Source: Agromyces sp. SYSU T00194
Lineage (GTDB): Bacteria; Actinomycetota; Actinomycetes; Actinomycetales; Microbacteriaceae
NCBI RefSeq assembly: GCF_040496035.1
Contig: NZ_JBEPJZ010000001.1
Location: 2,418,001 to 2,482,000, forward strand
Length of the DNA: 64,000 bases
Direction of reading: 5' to 3'
A program made the position numbers and the translations under genes. Below are positions 17,289-26,419 of this stretch, piece by piece (the stretch's first letter is position 1; the number at the start of each line of letters is the position of its first letter). The notes beneath the pieces are model-generated. The model was not told the DNA's origin, ran no database searches, and worked only from the letters and a program-made list of their open reading frames with translations.

Positions 17289-18077
17289 TCAGTCCTTCGG
17301 CGTCGCGCGTCGCAGGGCCAGCCAGGACAGGCCCGCGAAGACCGCCGAGAGCGGGAGCGAGAACGCGGCGACCCCGACGGGCCCGAGGTCGACGAACCAC
17401 CTGCCGAACGCCTGCCAGCTCTGCGTCCAGGTGAGCACTCCCACCGCGGCGACGCTGAGCACGCCGATCGCGACCCAGAGCACGACCAGGCCGTTCATGC
17501 GCCACCGCATGTGGAAGGTCCCGAAGAGTCCTCCCGTGAACATGAAGTAGGCCTGCACGGCGAAGAACACGAACCACGTGCCGAGCCAGCTTCCGGCGTC
17601 GAACCACACCGCGGTGAACATGTGGGCGCCGAACCCCCACCCGTTCGTCCAGGTCTCGATCGCGGCGAGCAGGGTCAGCGCCGCCGCCGTGCCCGCCGAG
17701 AGGCCGAGGAAGAGCACCGACGTGCCGATCCAGAAGTCGCGGCGGGTCACGCCGAATCCGAGCTGGAACGGGAACGAGGCGCTGATCGCCGTGACGCCCG
17801 CGATGAGCATGTAGACGAGGATCGAGAGCACGCCGCCGTTGAACTGCGTGCCGTCGCTCACCGCGACGCCGTCCTCGGGGGGCAGGCTCGCGGTCAGGAT
17901 GGCCCAGATCGCGAGGGTGATCGCGAACGCCGAGCCGAGGATGATCCACGGCAGCACGAGGAATCCCCATCTGCTCGTCAGGTGCAGGCGCACGACGGTG
18001 CCGATGCGGTTCACGATGGTCGTTCCTTCCGGTCGAGCGGCGGCCGGTGCCGTCGTCGTGGCGAGTGCGGTGCTCAT
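17289..18077 (-). CDS. ABC exporter membrane subunit
   Basis: 262 residues with six predicted helices starting around residue 40 (WGFLVLPWIILGSAFAITLAIW) and a short positively charged tail. No known permease signature, but the position directly after an ATP-binding subunit (ATGA overlap) and a GntR/YtrA-type repressor identifies it as the transmembrane half of a YtrA-type ABC system. Such systems often respond to cell-wall-active compounds. It lacks a substrate-binding protein, so export or a signalling role is more likely than uptake. Confidence 0.8.
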   Translation of the reverse strand: MSTALATTTAPAAARPEGTTIVNRIGTVVRLHLTSRWGFLVLPWIILGSAFAITLAIWAILTASLPPEDGVAVSDGTQFNGGVLSILVYMLIAGVTAISASFPFQLGFGVTRRDFWIGTSVLFLGLSAGTAAALTLLAAIETWTNGWGFGAHMFTAVWFDAGSWLGTWFVFFAVQAYFMFTGGLFGTFHMRWRMNGLVVLWVAIGVLSVAAVGVLTWTQSWQAFGRWFVDLGPVGVAAFSLPLSAVFAGLSWLALRRATPKD

Positions 18078-18967
18078 GCGTCCGTCCCCGTTCCGCGGGC
18101 ACGGTTGCCGGTCGTGCGCACGATGAGCTGCTGCAGCGAGACGGGCGCGAGCTCGAGTCCGGCGGCGCGCGCGTCGGCGCGGTCCTCGGGGGTGAGTGCG
18201 TCCGCGACGGTCGCGCCGAGCGTGCCGCCGAGGTGCTCGCGGTGCAGCACCTCGCGACCGGCGATGAACGCCTCGACCCGGTCGGCGGGGCCGACGACGG
18301 TCGCCCCCTGCTCGCGCAGCGTCTCCGCGGGTTCGTCGATGACGATGCGCCCGTCGTCGATCACGAGCACGTGCTCGAGCAGGTCGGCGACCTCGTCGAT
18401 CAGGTGGGTCGAGAGCACCACCGTGCGCGGGTGCTCCGCGTAGTCGGCGAGCAGCCGGTCGTAGAAGAGCTGGCGGGCGACCGCGTCGAGGCCGAGGTAC
18501 GGCTCGTCGAAGAACGTCAGCGGCGCCCGGGAGGCGAGCCCGACGATCACGCCGATCGCGGAGTGCTGCCCGCGCGACATCTTCTTCATCGGTCGGTCGA
18601 CGGGCACGTGGAACTCCGCGACGAGCTCGTCGGCGAACGCGGCGTCCCAGTCGGGGAAGCAGAGCGGCGCGGCCTTCAGCACGTGCCGGCCCCTGAACTC
18701 GTCGGGGTAGCGCTGGCTCTCCTTCACGAAGCAGACGCGGCTGAGCACCCGTGCGTTCTCGAGCGGGCGCTCGCCGAAGACCGTCGCGGTGCCGCCGGTC
18801 GGGAAGTCCTGGCCGGTGAGCAGTTGCATGAGGGTGGTCTTGCCGGCGCCGTTGCGGCCGAGGAGCCCGACGATGCCGTGCTCGGCGACGGAGATGCTCA
18901 CGTCGTCGACGGCGTGCACGTCGCCGTACCTTCGACTGAGCCCGTCGGTGGCGATGACTGCGGTCAT
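18074..18967 (-). CDS. ABC transporter ATP-binding protein
   Basis: 297 residues. Walker A GRNGAGKTT near residue 40, signature written MSRGQHSA in place of the usual LSGGQ, Walker B LTFFDEP and an H-loop in LSTHLIDE. An extra C-terminal stretch of about 90 residues follows the NBD. It energises the adjacent membrane subunit. Start ATG 18967 overlaps the GntR stop and the downstream stop overlaps the permease start, so the three genes are tightly coupled in order regulator, ATPase, permease. Confidence 0.88.
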   Translation of the reverse strand: MTAVIATDGLSRRYGDVHAVDDVSISVAEHGIVGLLGRNGAGKTTLMQLLTGQDFPTGGTATVFGERPLENARVLSRVCFVKESQRYPDEFRGRHVLKAAPLCFPDWDAAFADELVAEFHVPVDRPMKKMSRGQHSAIGVIVGLASRAPLTFFDEPYLGLDAVARQLFYDRLLADYAEHPRTVVLSTHLIDEVADLLEHVLVIDDGRIVIDEPAETLREQGATVVGPADRVEAFIAGREVLHREHLGGTLGATVADALTPEDRADARAAGLELAPVSLQQLIVRTTGNRARGTGTDA

Positions 18968-19341
18968 GGGGTGGGATCCTTCCGGGAGTCGGTGATGAGT
19001 GCGGCGACCTCGCTCGGGCTGATGCCCAGCGACTCGGCCTCCGTGAGCAGGGGGGCGACGAAGGCGGCGACGAACGAGGCCCGACGGCGCGCGAGCAGGC
19101 GCTCGCGGGCGCCGTCGGCGACGAACATGCCGATGCCGCGTCGCTTGACGAGGATGCCGTCGTCGACGAGGCGGTTGACGCCCTTGCCGGCGGTGGCGGG
19201 GTTGATGCGGTAGAACGCGGCGATCTCGTTCGTCGACGGCGCCTGCCCCCCGTCGGGGAGCGTGCCGGCGACGATGTCGTCCTCGATGCGCTCGGCGACC
19301 TGGACGAAGATCGGCTTGCCGTCCTCGATCATCGCCACCAC
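18964..19341 (-). CDS. GntR-family (YtrA-type) repressor
   Basis: 125 residues, the short YtrA layout: winged helix (about 10-75, with PIFVQVAERIEDDIVAG and PSTNEIAAFYRINPATAGK) and a short helical tail instead of a ligand domain. GTG 19341 or ATG 19332 could be the start. A perfect 9-bp inverted repeat lies just upstream and is the obvious autoregulatory operator for the ABC operon. The stop overlaps the ATPase start. The effector is unknown; in relatives it is often an antibiotic. Confidence 0.88.
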   Translation of the reverse strand: MVAMIEDGKPIFVQVAERIEDDIVAGTLPDGGQAPSTNEIAAFYRINPATAGKGVNRLVDDGILVKRRGIGMFVADGARERLLARRRASFVAAFVAPLLTEAESLGISPSEVAALITDSRKDPTP

Positions 19342-19344
19342 ATC

Positions 19345-19368
19345 GGTTCATTAGTCATGTAATGAACC
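19345..19368. promoter_or_regulatory. Operator: perfect inverted repeat
   Basis: GGTTCATTA (19345-19353) and TAATGAACC (19360-19368), 6-bp spacer. It lies 4-27 bp upstream of the GntR start and 42 bp before the divergent amidase start, so it can control the repressor operon and possibly the amidase. It is AT-rich relative to its surroundings. Confidence 0.75.
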
Positions 19369-19398
19369 AATCATGCACCGCGGCGGATGTCAACCCCG

Positions 19399-19404
19399 TA
19401 CGCT
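19399..19404 (+). promoter_or_regulatory. -10 box of amidase gene
   Basis: TACGCT, 6 nt before GTG 19411. The 6 nt include GGAGG, so a leaderless start and a weak RBS overlap here. Confidence 0.5.
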
Positions 19405-19410
19405 CGGAGG

Positions 19411-20832
19411 GTGACCGCGCTGCACGAGCTCTCCGCCGTCGCCCAGCGCGACCTGCTCCAGCGGGGCACCGTCTCGCCGACCGAGCTGGTCGCGCACTAC
19501 CTCGAGCGCATCGCCCGGCTGGGGCCCGCGTCCGGGGCGTTCACGACGGTGCGGGTGGATGCCGCGCTGGCGCGGGCCGCCGACGTCGAGGCGTCGGCCA
19601 GTCCCGCGGCACCGCTCTGGGGCATGCCGCTCGCCGACAAGGACCTCGTGCGCCGCGCGGGCGTGCCGACGGGGTTCGGTTCGCGCGCGTTCGCCGGCTT
19701 CGTGCCCGACGCCTCCGACCCGCTCGCCGACGACCTCGACGCCGCGGGCGCGGTAAGCGTCGGCAAGACCGCGACGCCCGAGTTCGGGCTCACCTCCTCG
19801 GCGCAGTCGCTCGCCTCCGCGCCCGTGCGCCACCCGCTCGATGCGTCGCTCGACCCCGGCGGGTCCAGCGGGGGAGCGGCGGTGGCCGTCGCCGCCGGCC
19901 TGCTGCCGTTCGCGCCCGGCTCCGACGGCGGCGGGTCGATCCGCATCCCCGCTGCCGCGTGCGGGCTGGTCGGCATCAAGCCCTCGCGCGGGCGCGTGCC
20001 CGAGGGGTCGGGCATCGCCATGCTCGGCGGCCTGCCGGTCGCGGGCGCCATCGGGCGCGACGTCGCGGACGCGGCGCTGCTGCTGGACGGCATGGTCGCG
20101 CCGCGCGGGCTGCCGGCGCGGCATCCGTTCGCCCTGCGCGCCCCGGGCGAGGACGGGCCGTTCCTGTCGGCGGCGATGCGCGCGTCGGGCCGGTTCCAGC
20201 TCGCCGTGCTGCGCGACACCCCGTGGGACGAGGGGTTCGACGTGTCGGTGTCGCCGGAGGCCGACGAGGCGCTGACCGTCGCGCTCGATGCGCTGGCCGT
20301 CATGGGGCAGGGCCTCGAGGAGCTGCCGCGCTCGCCGGAGCCCGCCTACCCCGACGCCTTCCGCACGCTCTGGCAGGTGGGTGCCGCGTCGATCCCGCTC
20401 GAGCCCTCACAGGAGCCTGCCGTCGAGCCGCTCACGGCCTGGCTGCGCGAGGTCGGCCGCCGCTGCACCGGTACCGAGCTGGCCGCAGCCCTGGCCGAGC
20501 TGACCGCGTTCGAGCGGCGCACGATCGCCCGCTTCGCGCCGTACGACGCGATCGTCTCCCCGGCGCTCGCGATGACGCCGCGCCCCATCGGGTGGTACGA
20601 CCAGCAGGACGGCGAGGCCAACTTCGCCCAGCAGGTGCGGTACACGCCGTTCACCAGCTTCGTGAACGTGGCGGGCCTGCCCGCGGTCACGGTGCCCGTG
20701 CGGCGCACCGCCGAGGGGCTGCCGATGGGCGTGCAGCTCATCGGGCGCCCGGGCGGCGAGGCGACGATCCTGACCATCGCCGCCATGCTCCAGCGGCGGT
20801 TGCGGCCGCCGGCCCCGACGTTCGTCGACTGA
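19411..20832 (+). CDS. Amidase, amidase-signature family
   Basis: 473 residues from GTG 19411. The Ser-cisSer-Lys triad is intact: Lys in MPLADKDLV, the Gly/Ser-rich signature GGSSGGAAVAVAAGL with the cis-Ser, and the nucleophile Ser in GSDGGGSIRIPA. Hydrolyses a carboxylic amide to acid and ammonia; family members include GatA, but this protein lacks the GatA context and is probably a stand-alone amidase. It is expressed divergently from the GntR operon across a shared operator and is followed by the iron cluster, separated by 56 bp. Confidence 0.88.
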   Translation: MTALHELSAVAQRDLLQRGTVSPTELVAHYLERIARLGPASGAFTTVRVDAALARAADVEASASPAAPLWGMPLADKDLVRRAGVPTGFGSRAFAGFVPDASDPLADDLDAAGAVSVGKTATPEFGLTSSAQSLASAPVRHPLDASLDPGGSSGGAAVAVAAGLLPFAPGSDGGGSIRIPAAACGLVGIKPSRGRVPEGSGIAMLGGLPVAGAIGRDVADAALLLDGMVAPRGLPARHPFALRAPGEDGPFLSAAMRASGRFQLAVLRDTPWDEGFDVSVSPEADEALTVALDALAVMGQGLEELPRSPEPAYPDAFRTLWQVGAASIPLEPSQEPAVEPLTAWLREVGRRCTGTELAAALAELTAFERRTIARFAPYDAIVSPALAMTPRPIGWYDQQDGEANFAQQVRYTPFTSFVNVAGLPAVTVPVRRTAEGLPMGVQLIGRPGGEATILTIAAMLQRRLRPPAPTFVD

Positions 20833-20854
20833 CGGACCTCTTTCCGCAGGGGAC

Positions 20855-20900
20855 TTGACGCGTCGACGCGTCATGGCAGACTTAGGTAATGCTTACCTCA
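20855..20900 (+). promoter_or_regulatory. Iron-box promoter of siderophore gene with palindrome
   Basis: -35 TTGACG (20855-20860), 16-bp spacer, -10 CAGACT (20877-20882), 6 nt to ATG 20889: leaderless. A DtxR/IdeR-like box TTAGGTAATGCTTACCTCA (20882-20900, 15 of 19 matches to TTAGGTTAGGCTAACCTAA) covers the start codon. A second perfect 16-bp palindrome GACGCGTCGACGCGTC (20857-20872) fills the spacer. Repression by iron is the expected output; the palindrome may serve another factor. Confidence 0.75.
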
Positions 20901-21818
20901 CCTGCGGTCGCCATCCGAGCCCTCGACGACCGCCCCGCCTTCCGCGCGTTCCGCGCGAGGGTCGGCGGCGTGCGGCGGCTGACCCCCGGATTCCTGCGCG
21001 TCACCTTCATGGGCGACGACCTCACGGGATTCGGCACCGCGGGGCTCGACCAGCGCGTGAAGCTCGTGCTCCCGCTGCCCGGCACGGAGTACGACGCGTT
21101 CCCGGAGGGCGAGGACTGGTACGGCGCCTGGCGCGCACTGCCCGAGCACCTGCGCAACCCGATCCGCACCTACACGATCCGCGCGGTGCGCCAGGAGCTC
21201 GCCGAGGTCGACGTCGACTTCGCCCTGCACGGCGACGGCGGCCCCGCGTCGCGCTGGGCCCGTCACGCGACGGTCGGCGACCCGATGGTGCTGGTCGGCC
21301 CCGACGACCTCAGCACGGGCCGCGCGCTCGGCATCGACTGGCGGCCCGGCGATGTCGACACGGTGCTGCTCGCGGGAGACGAGACGGCCGCCCCGGCGAT
21401 CTGCGCCATCCTCGAGTCGCTGCCCGCCGAGGCTCGGGGCTGCGCGTTCCTCGAGGTCCCGACCCCGGAGGACGTGCTCGACGTGGTCGCCCCCGCAGGC
21501 GTCGACGTGCGCTGGCTCCCGCGCGCCGCGGGCGCGCGCCACGGCTCGCGACTGGTGCCGTCGGTCCGCGACGCGGCGGCGCGCATCATGATCGCGGGCG
21601 GCGCGCACGACGAGGTGACCGACGTCGACGTCGACCGCGAACTGCTCTGGGACGTGCCCGAGGGCCGCAGCCTCGACGGCGGCATCTACGCCTGGCTGGC
21701 CGGCGAGGCCTCGGTGATCAAGGCGCTGCGGCGCTACCTGGTCGGCGAGGCCGGCCTCGACCGCCGACGCGTCGCCTTCATGGGCTACTGGCGCCTCGGT
21801 CGCGCCGAGCTGGGCTGA
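20889..21818 (+). CDS. Siderophore-interacting protein (ViuB/SIP family)
   Basis: 309 residues. FAD-binding domain (about 15-140; the segment NPIRTYTIRAVR matches the flavin-binding RxYTxR signature of SIPs) followed by the SIP NAD(P)H-binding domain with LLAGDETAAPAI. It reduces ferric siderophore in the cytoplasm to release iron. ATG lies within the iron box, so transcription and translation start coincide. First gene of the iron-uptake operon; the stop is followed after 1 nt by the permease start. Confidence 0.9.
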   Translation: MLTSPAVAIRALDDRPAFRAFRARVGGVRRLTPGFLRVTFMGDDLTGFGTAGLDQRVKLVLPLPGTEYDAFPEGEDWYGAWRALPEHLRNPIRTYTIRAVRQELAEVDVDFALHGDGGPASRWARHATVGDPMVLVGPDDLSTGRALGIDWRPGDVDTVLLAGDETAAPAICAILESLPAEARGCAFLEVPTPEDVLDVVAPAGVDVRWLPRAAGARHGSRLVPSVRDAAARIMIAGGAHDEVTDVDVDRELLWDVPEGRSLDGGIYAWLAGEASVIKALRRYLVGEAGLDRRRVAFMGYWRLGRAELG

Positions 21819-21819
21819 G

Positions 21820-22878
21820 GTGGGTCCGACGTCCGCGCCCGCGGTGACGTCGGGGACCGGCACCAAGCGACCGGATGCCCCGCTGCGGGCGCCCGGTCGC
21901 GCGCGCCGCGTGCTCGCGGTGGTCGCTTCGGTGCTGCTGCTGGTCGTGATCATCGGGGCGAGCCTCGCGTTCGGTGTACGCCAGATCGACCTCGACGTGG
22001 TGCGCCAGGCGCTCGTCGCGCCGGTCGCGGGGGATGCCGACCACCGCGTCGTCCTGGAGCTCCGCGTGCCGCGGACCGTCGTCGGGCTGCTCGCCGGCGC
22101 CGCGCTCGGGCTGGCGGGCACCCTCATCCAGGGCGTCACCCGCAACCCGATCGCCGACCCCGGGCTGCTCGGCGTGAACTCGGGCGCCTCGCTCGCCGTC
22201 GTGGTCGCGATCGCCGCGTTCGGGGTCGTCGACCCGCTCGGCTACATCTGGTTCGCCTTCGCCGGTGCCGCGCTCGCCGCGACCGTCGTCTTCGCGATCG
22301 GACACGGGCAGCCCGTGCGCCTCGCCCTCGTCGGCGCCGCGCTCACGTCGCTGCTCACGCCGCTCATCACCGTCGTGCTGCTCCGGGACGCCGACACGTT
22401 CAACCAGTACCGGTTCTGGGCCGTGGGTTCGCTGACCGGGCGCGGGCTCGACACCGTGCAGGTGCTCTGGCCGTTCCTCGTGGTCGGCGGGGTGCTCGCC
22501 CTCCTGCTCGCGCGGCGCATGAACCTGCTCGCGCTGGGCGACGACGTCGCCCGCGGGCTCGGCCAGCGTGTCGGCACCACGCGTGCGCTCTCCGGCGCCG
22601 CGATCGTGCTGCTCTGCGGCACGGCCACCGCGCTCGTCGGCCCGATCGCGCTCGTCGGCCTGGTCGTGCCGCACGCGGCGCGGCGGCTGGTCGGCAGTGA
22701 CTACCGCTGGATCGCGGGCCTCGCGCTCGTGCTCGGCCCGGCGCTGCTGCTCGCGGCCGACGTCATCGGCCGGCTCGTCGTGAGCCCGGGAGAGCTCGAG
22801 GCGGGCGTGGTCGCCGCGTTCATCGGGGCGCCCGTGCTGATCGCGGTCGCGCGCGGCCGTCGCGTGGCGGGGGTGTGA
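21820..22878 (+). CDS. Iron-siderophore ABC permease, FecCD family (1)
   Basis: 352 residues, about ten TM helices after a 25-residue cytoplasmic arm. The FecCD pattern is clear: RVPRTVVGLLAGAALGLAGTLIQGVTRNPIADPGLLGVNSGAS and later GPIALVGLVVPHAARRLVG, the segment that docks the ATPase. It forms a heterodimer with the next gene product (same family, overlapping start) and imports ferric siderophore. GTG start 1 nt after the upstream stop. Confidence 0.93.
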   Translation: MGPTSAPAVTSGTGTKRPDAPLRAPGRARRVLAVVASVLLLVVIIGASLAFGVRQIDLDVVRQALVAPVAGDADHRVVLELRVPRTVVGLLAGAALGLAGTLIQGVTRNPIADPGLLGVNSGASLAVVVAIAAFGVVDPLGYIWFAFAGAALAATVVFAIGHGQPVRLALVGAALTSLLTPLITVVLLRDADTFNQYRFWAVGSLTGRGLDTVQVLWPFLVVGGVLALLLARRMNLLALGDDVARGLGQRVGTTRALSGAAIVLLCGTATALVGPIALVGLVVPHAARRLVGSDYRWIAGLALVLGPALLLAADVIGRLVVSPGELEAGVVAAFIGAPVLIAVARGRRVAGV

Positions 22879-23938
22879 CGCCCGTGGCATCCGCTCGCCC
22901 CCTCCCGCCGCCCGTCACCGGTACCGCCGCGGCGGTCGTCGCCGTGCGGGCCCGTCGCGTGCGCCGCCGCGGCCTCGTCATCGCCGGTGCCGTGGGCGTG
23001 ATCGTCGTCGCCGCGCTGGTCGCGCTGCTGCTCGGCGCGGCCGACCTCGACCCGCTGCGGGTGCTGCGCGCGCTGGTCGGCGTGGGAGAGCCCGCCGACG
23101 AGTTCGTCGTGCACCGCCTGCGGCTGCCGCGCATCCTCGCCGCGCTCATCGCGGGATCCGCGTTCGCGCTGGCGGGCGCGATCTTCCAGTCCGTGCTGCG
23201 CAACCCCCTCGCGAGCCCCGACATCCTGGGCATCGCGAGCGGCGCGAGCCTCGGCGCGGTGTGGGCCATCCTCGGCCTGGGCATCACGGGCGCCGCGGTC
23301 GCGCCGTTCGCGTTCGGCGGCGCGCTCGCGGTGGCGGTCGCGATCTGGCTGCTGGCCTGGCGCCAGGGGCTGCACGGCATCCGGTTCGTGCTCGTCGGCG
23401 TGGGCATGGCCTACCTCTGCGGGTCGGCGCTCGCGTGGCTGCTCGCGCGCGCCGACGTGCGCGACGCGCAGTCGGCGCTCGTCTGGACCGTCGGCAGCCT
23501 CGCCGACGTGCGCGGCGACGCGCTCACGACCCTCGCGATCGGCGTGGGCCTGCTCGCGCTGCTCGCCGTGCTGCCCGGGCGCTCGGTGGAGGTGCTCGCG
23601 CTCGGCGACGACCACGCCCGCGCGCTCGGCGTCGCATCCGACCGGGCGCGGGTGCTGCTGCTCCTGGTCGCGGTCGGCCTCGTGGCCGTCGCCACCTCGG
23701 TGGCCGGCCCCATCGCCTTCGTGGCACTCGTGGCGCCCGCCATCGCACGCAGCCTGCTCCGCGACGGATCGGCCGCGCTCGTCGTCGCCGCCCTGTGCGG
23801 GGCGGCCCTGACGCTCGCCGCCGACGTGATCGGCCAGTACGCGCTGCCCGGCGGCAGCGCTCCCGTCGGGATCGTCACCGGCATCGTCGGGGCGCCGTAC
23901 CTGTTGTGGCTGCTCGCCACCGGAAGGAGGACCCGCGC

Positions 23939-23942
<4 letters not shown>
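22875..23942 (+). CDS. Iron-siderophore ABC permease, FecCD family (2)
   Basis: 355 residues, second half of the heterodimeric permease. Again RLPRILAALIAGSAFALAGAIFQ and a C-terminal GPIAFVALVAPAIARSL coupling helix. GTG 22875 overlaps the previous stop (GTGA), and its own stop overlaps the ATPase ATG. The pair corresponds to FepD/FepG; which one is which cannot be read here. Confidence 0.93.
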
Positions 23943-24814
<872 letters not shown>

Positions 24815-24860
24815 CGTCGTGCATCGCGGACGGCGGCGCCGGGTGGCATCCGCTCGCTGG

Positions 24861-24879
24861 TTAGGTTAGCCTAGCCTTA
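24861..24879 (+). promoter_or_regulatory. DtxR/IdeR iron box of binding-protein gene
   Basis: TTAGGTTAGCCTAGCCTTA, 16 of 19 matches to the DtxR consensus TTAGGTTAGGCTAACCTAA. It contains or overlaps TAGCCT, a candidate -10. The binding protein is thus under its own iron-dependent promoter. Confidence 0.85.
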
Positions 24880-24908
24880 CATTCCCTTCGATCCTGCAAG
24901 GAGCACCC

Positions 24909-25940
24909 GTGCGTCTTCGACGTTCCCTCGCGCTCGCGGCCATCGCCGCCACCGCCCTCGCCCTCACCGCCTGCGCCGCCGACACCGGCATCGGCACCGA
25001 CGCGGAGGACGGCGCCGCCGAGGCGGCCACCGGCGAGTTCCCCGTGACCCTCGAGCACGCGCTGGGCACGACCGAGATCACCGAGGCGCCCGAGCGCGTC
25101 GCCACCTGGGGCTGGGGCTCCACCGAGGCCGCGATCGCCCTCGGCGTGTTCCCGGTGGCCGTCGCCGAGCAGCCCTGGACCGTCGGCGAGGACGCGCTGC
25201 TGCCCTGGGTCGAGGAGGCCTACGACGAGGCGGGCATCGAGCACCCCGCGATCCTCGACGACTCCGAGGGCGGCGCGACCGTGCCCTACGAGGAGTTCGT
25301 CGACGCGGCGCCCGACCTCATCCTCGCCCCGTACTCGGGCCTCACCCAGGAGCAGTACGACCTGCTCTCGGAGATCGCCCCGACCGTCGCCTACCCCGAC
25401 GCGCCGTGGACCACCCCGTGGGACGACGAGATCCGCATCGTCGCCGAGGCGCTCGGCCGCCCGGCCGACGGCGACGCGGTGCTCGCCGACATCGCCGACT
25501 ACTTCGCCACTGCGGCCGCCGAGCACCCCGACTTCGCCGGCACCACCGTCGCGAACGTCTGGGACGGCGACGGCTTCGTGTACGTCTACACCGCCGCCGA
25601 CGCGCGCGTCGACGTGCTCACCGACATCGGCTTCGAGATCGCGCCGAGCGTGTCCGAGCTCGACACCTCAGACGGCGGCTTCTACTACGAGCTGAGCTAC
25701 GAGGAGCTCGACAAGCTCGACGCCGACGTGATCGTCAGCTACCACAGCACCGAGGAGGAGGCTGCGGCGTTCCTGGAGAAGTCCGAGCTGCAGGCCATCC
25801 CGGCCGTCGCCGCGGGCCGCGTGGCGCAGGTCTTCGACCCGGTGAAGGTCTCGTCGGTCTCGCCGCCGACCGCGCTCAGCGTGACCTGGTCGGGCGGCAT
25901 GCCCGAGCTGGTCGAGGCGCTGCAGGCCGCGCTCGACTGA
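24909..25940 (+). CDS. Iron-siderophore substrate-binding lipoprotein
   Basis: 343 residues. Lipoprotein signal: RRSLALAAIAATALALTAC with lipobox LTAC, Cys22 as the acylated residue. Then a cluster-8 (FepB/FhuD-like) periplasmic-type binding fold: ERVATWGWGSTEAAIALG, APDLILAPYSGLTQEQYDLL, and the C-terminal VSPPTALSVTWSG. It captures ferric siderophore outside the membrane and delivers it to the FecCD permease. RBS AAGGAG 6 nt before GTG. Regulated by the iron box at 24861. Confidence 0.93.
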   Translation: MRLRRSLALAAIAATALALTACAADTGIGTDAEDGAAEAATGEFPVTLEHALGTTEITEAPERVATWGWGSTEAAIALGVFPVAVAEQPWTVGEDALLPWVEEAYDEAGIEHPAILDDSEGGATVPYEEFVDAAPDLILAPYSGLTQEQYDLLSEIAPTVAYPDAPWTTPWDDEIRIVAEALGRPADGDAVLADIADYFATAAAEHPDFAGTTVANVWDGDGFVYVYTAADARVDVLTDIGFEIAPSVSELDTSDGGFYYELSYEELDKLDADVIVSYHSTEEEAAAFLEKSELQAIPAVAAGRVAQVFDPVKVSSVSPPTALSVTWSGGMPELVEALQAALD

Positions 25941-25960
25941 CGCCCCACGCCCCGGTGCAC

Positions 25961-26000
25961 ACGGCCGGGCGGATGCCTCCCGCAGGCGCCGCCCGGCCGT
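25961..26000. terminator. 12-bp hairpin between convergent genes
   Basis: ACGGCCGGGCGG (25961-25972) pairs with CCGCCCGGCCGT (25989-26000), 16-nt loop. Terminates the binding-protein gene and, from the other side, the HExxH gene. No U-tract. Confidence 0.6.
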
Positions 26001-26020
26001 CGTCGTCCGTGCGGGGCCGG

Positions 26021-26419
26021 TCAGGCCGTCGCGCGTCCGGGAGAGCGGCGCCTGCGGCGCTTCACGTAGCCGCCGTCCTCCAGCCCGGCCTCGATCTCGA
26101 ACCGGTTGCGCAGCGGATCACGCCCCGACAGCAGGTAGAGGAACGGGAAGAGCATGCCGTACCGGCGCCACTGCGCGACGTGCACGCGCTCGTGGCGCAG
26201 CACGGGCTCGGAGACGTTCTCGTACGTGAGGTAGCACGCGCCGACGCACGACCCGCCGCGCCCGAAGGTCCACTTCGGCATGCCGCGGAAGACCACGAGG
26301 CCGCCCTCCTTCTCGATGCGGCCCGTGCTCCAGAGGAAGCCCCAGGCCAGGCCGACGAGGTGGGCGTACCAGAACCCGGCGCGGCTCACGGGGGAGTCGA
26401 GCAGCAGTCGGCGGATCAC
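26021..26419 (-). CDS. Small HExxH protein of unknown function
   Basis: 132 residues, GTG start overlapping the reductase stop by 3 nt. One hydrophobic segment (about 15-33), a possible second near FPFLYLL, and HERVHVAQWRRYG, which has the HExxH zinc-protease pattern. GRGGSCVGACYLTYENVSEPVLRHERVH places two cysteines before it. A highly basic tail KRRRRRSPGRA follows. I recall relatives carried as 'Fe-S oxidoreductase', but a Cys pair alone does not support that. Possibly a membrane-associated metallopeptidase; catalytic Glu is present, a third zinc ligand is not obvious. Confidence 0.65.
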   Translation of the reverse strand: MIRRLLLDSPVSRAGFWYAHLVGLAWGFLWSTGRIEKEGGLVVFRGMPKWTFGRGGSCVGACYLTYENVSEPVLRHERVHVAQWRRYGMLFPFLYLLSGRDPLRNRFEIEAGLEDGGYVKRRRRRSPGRATA

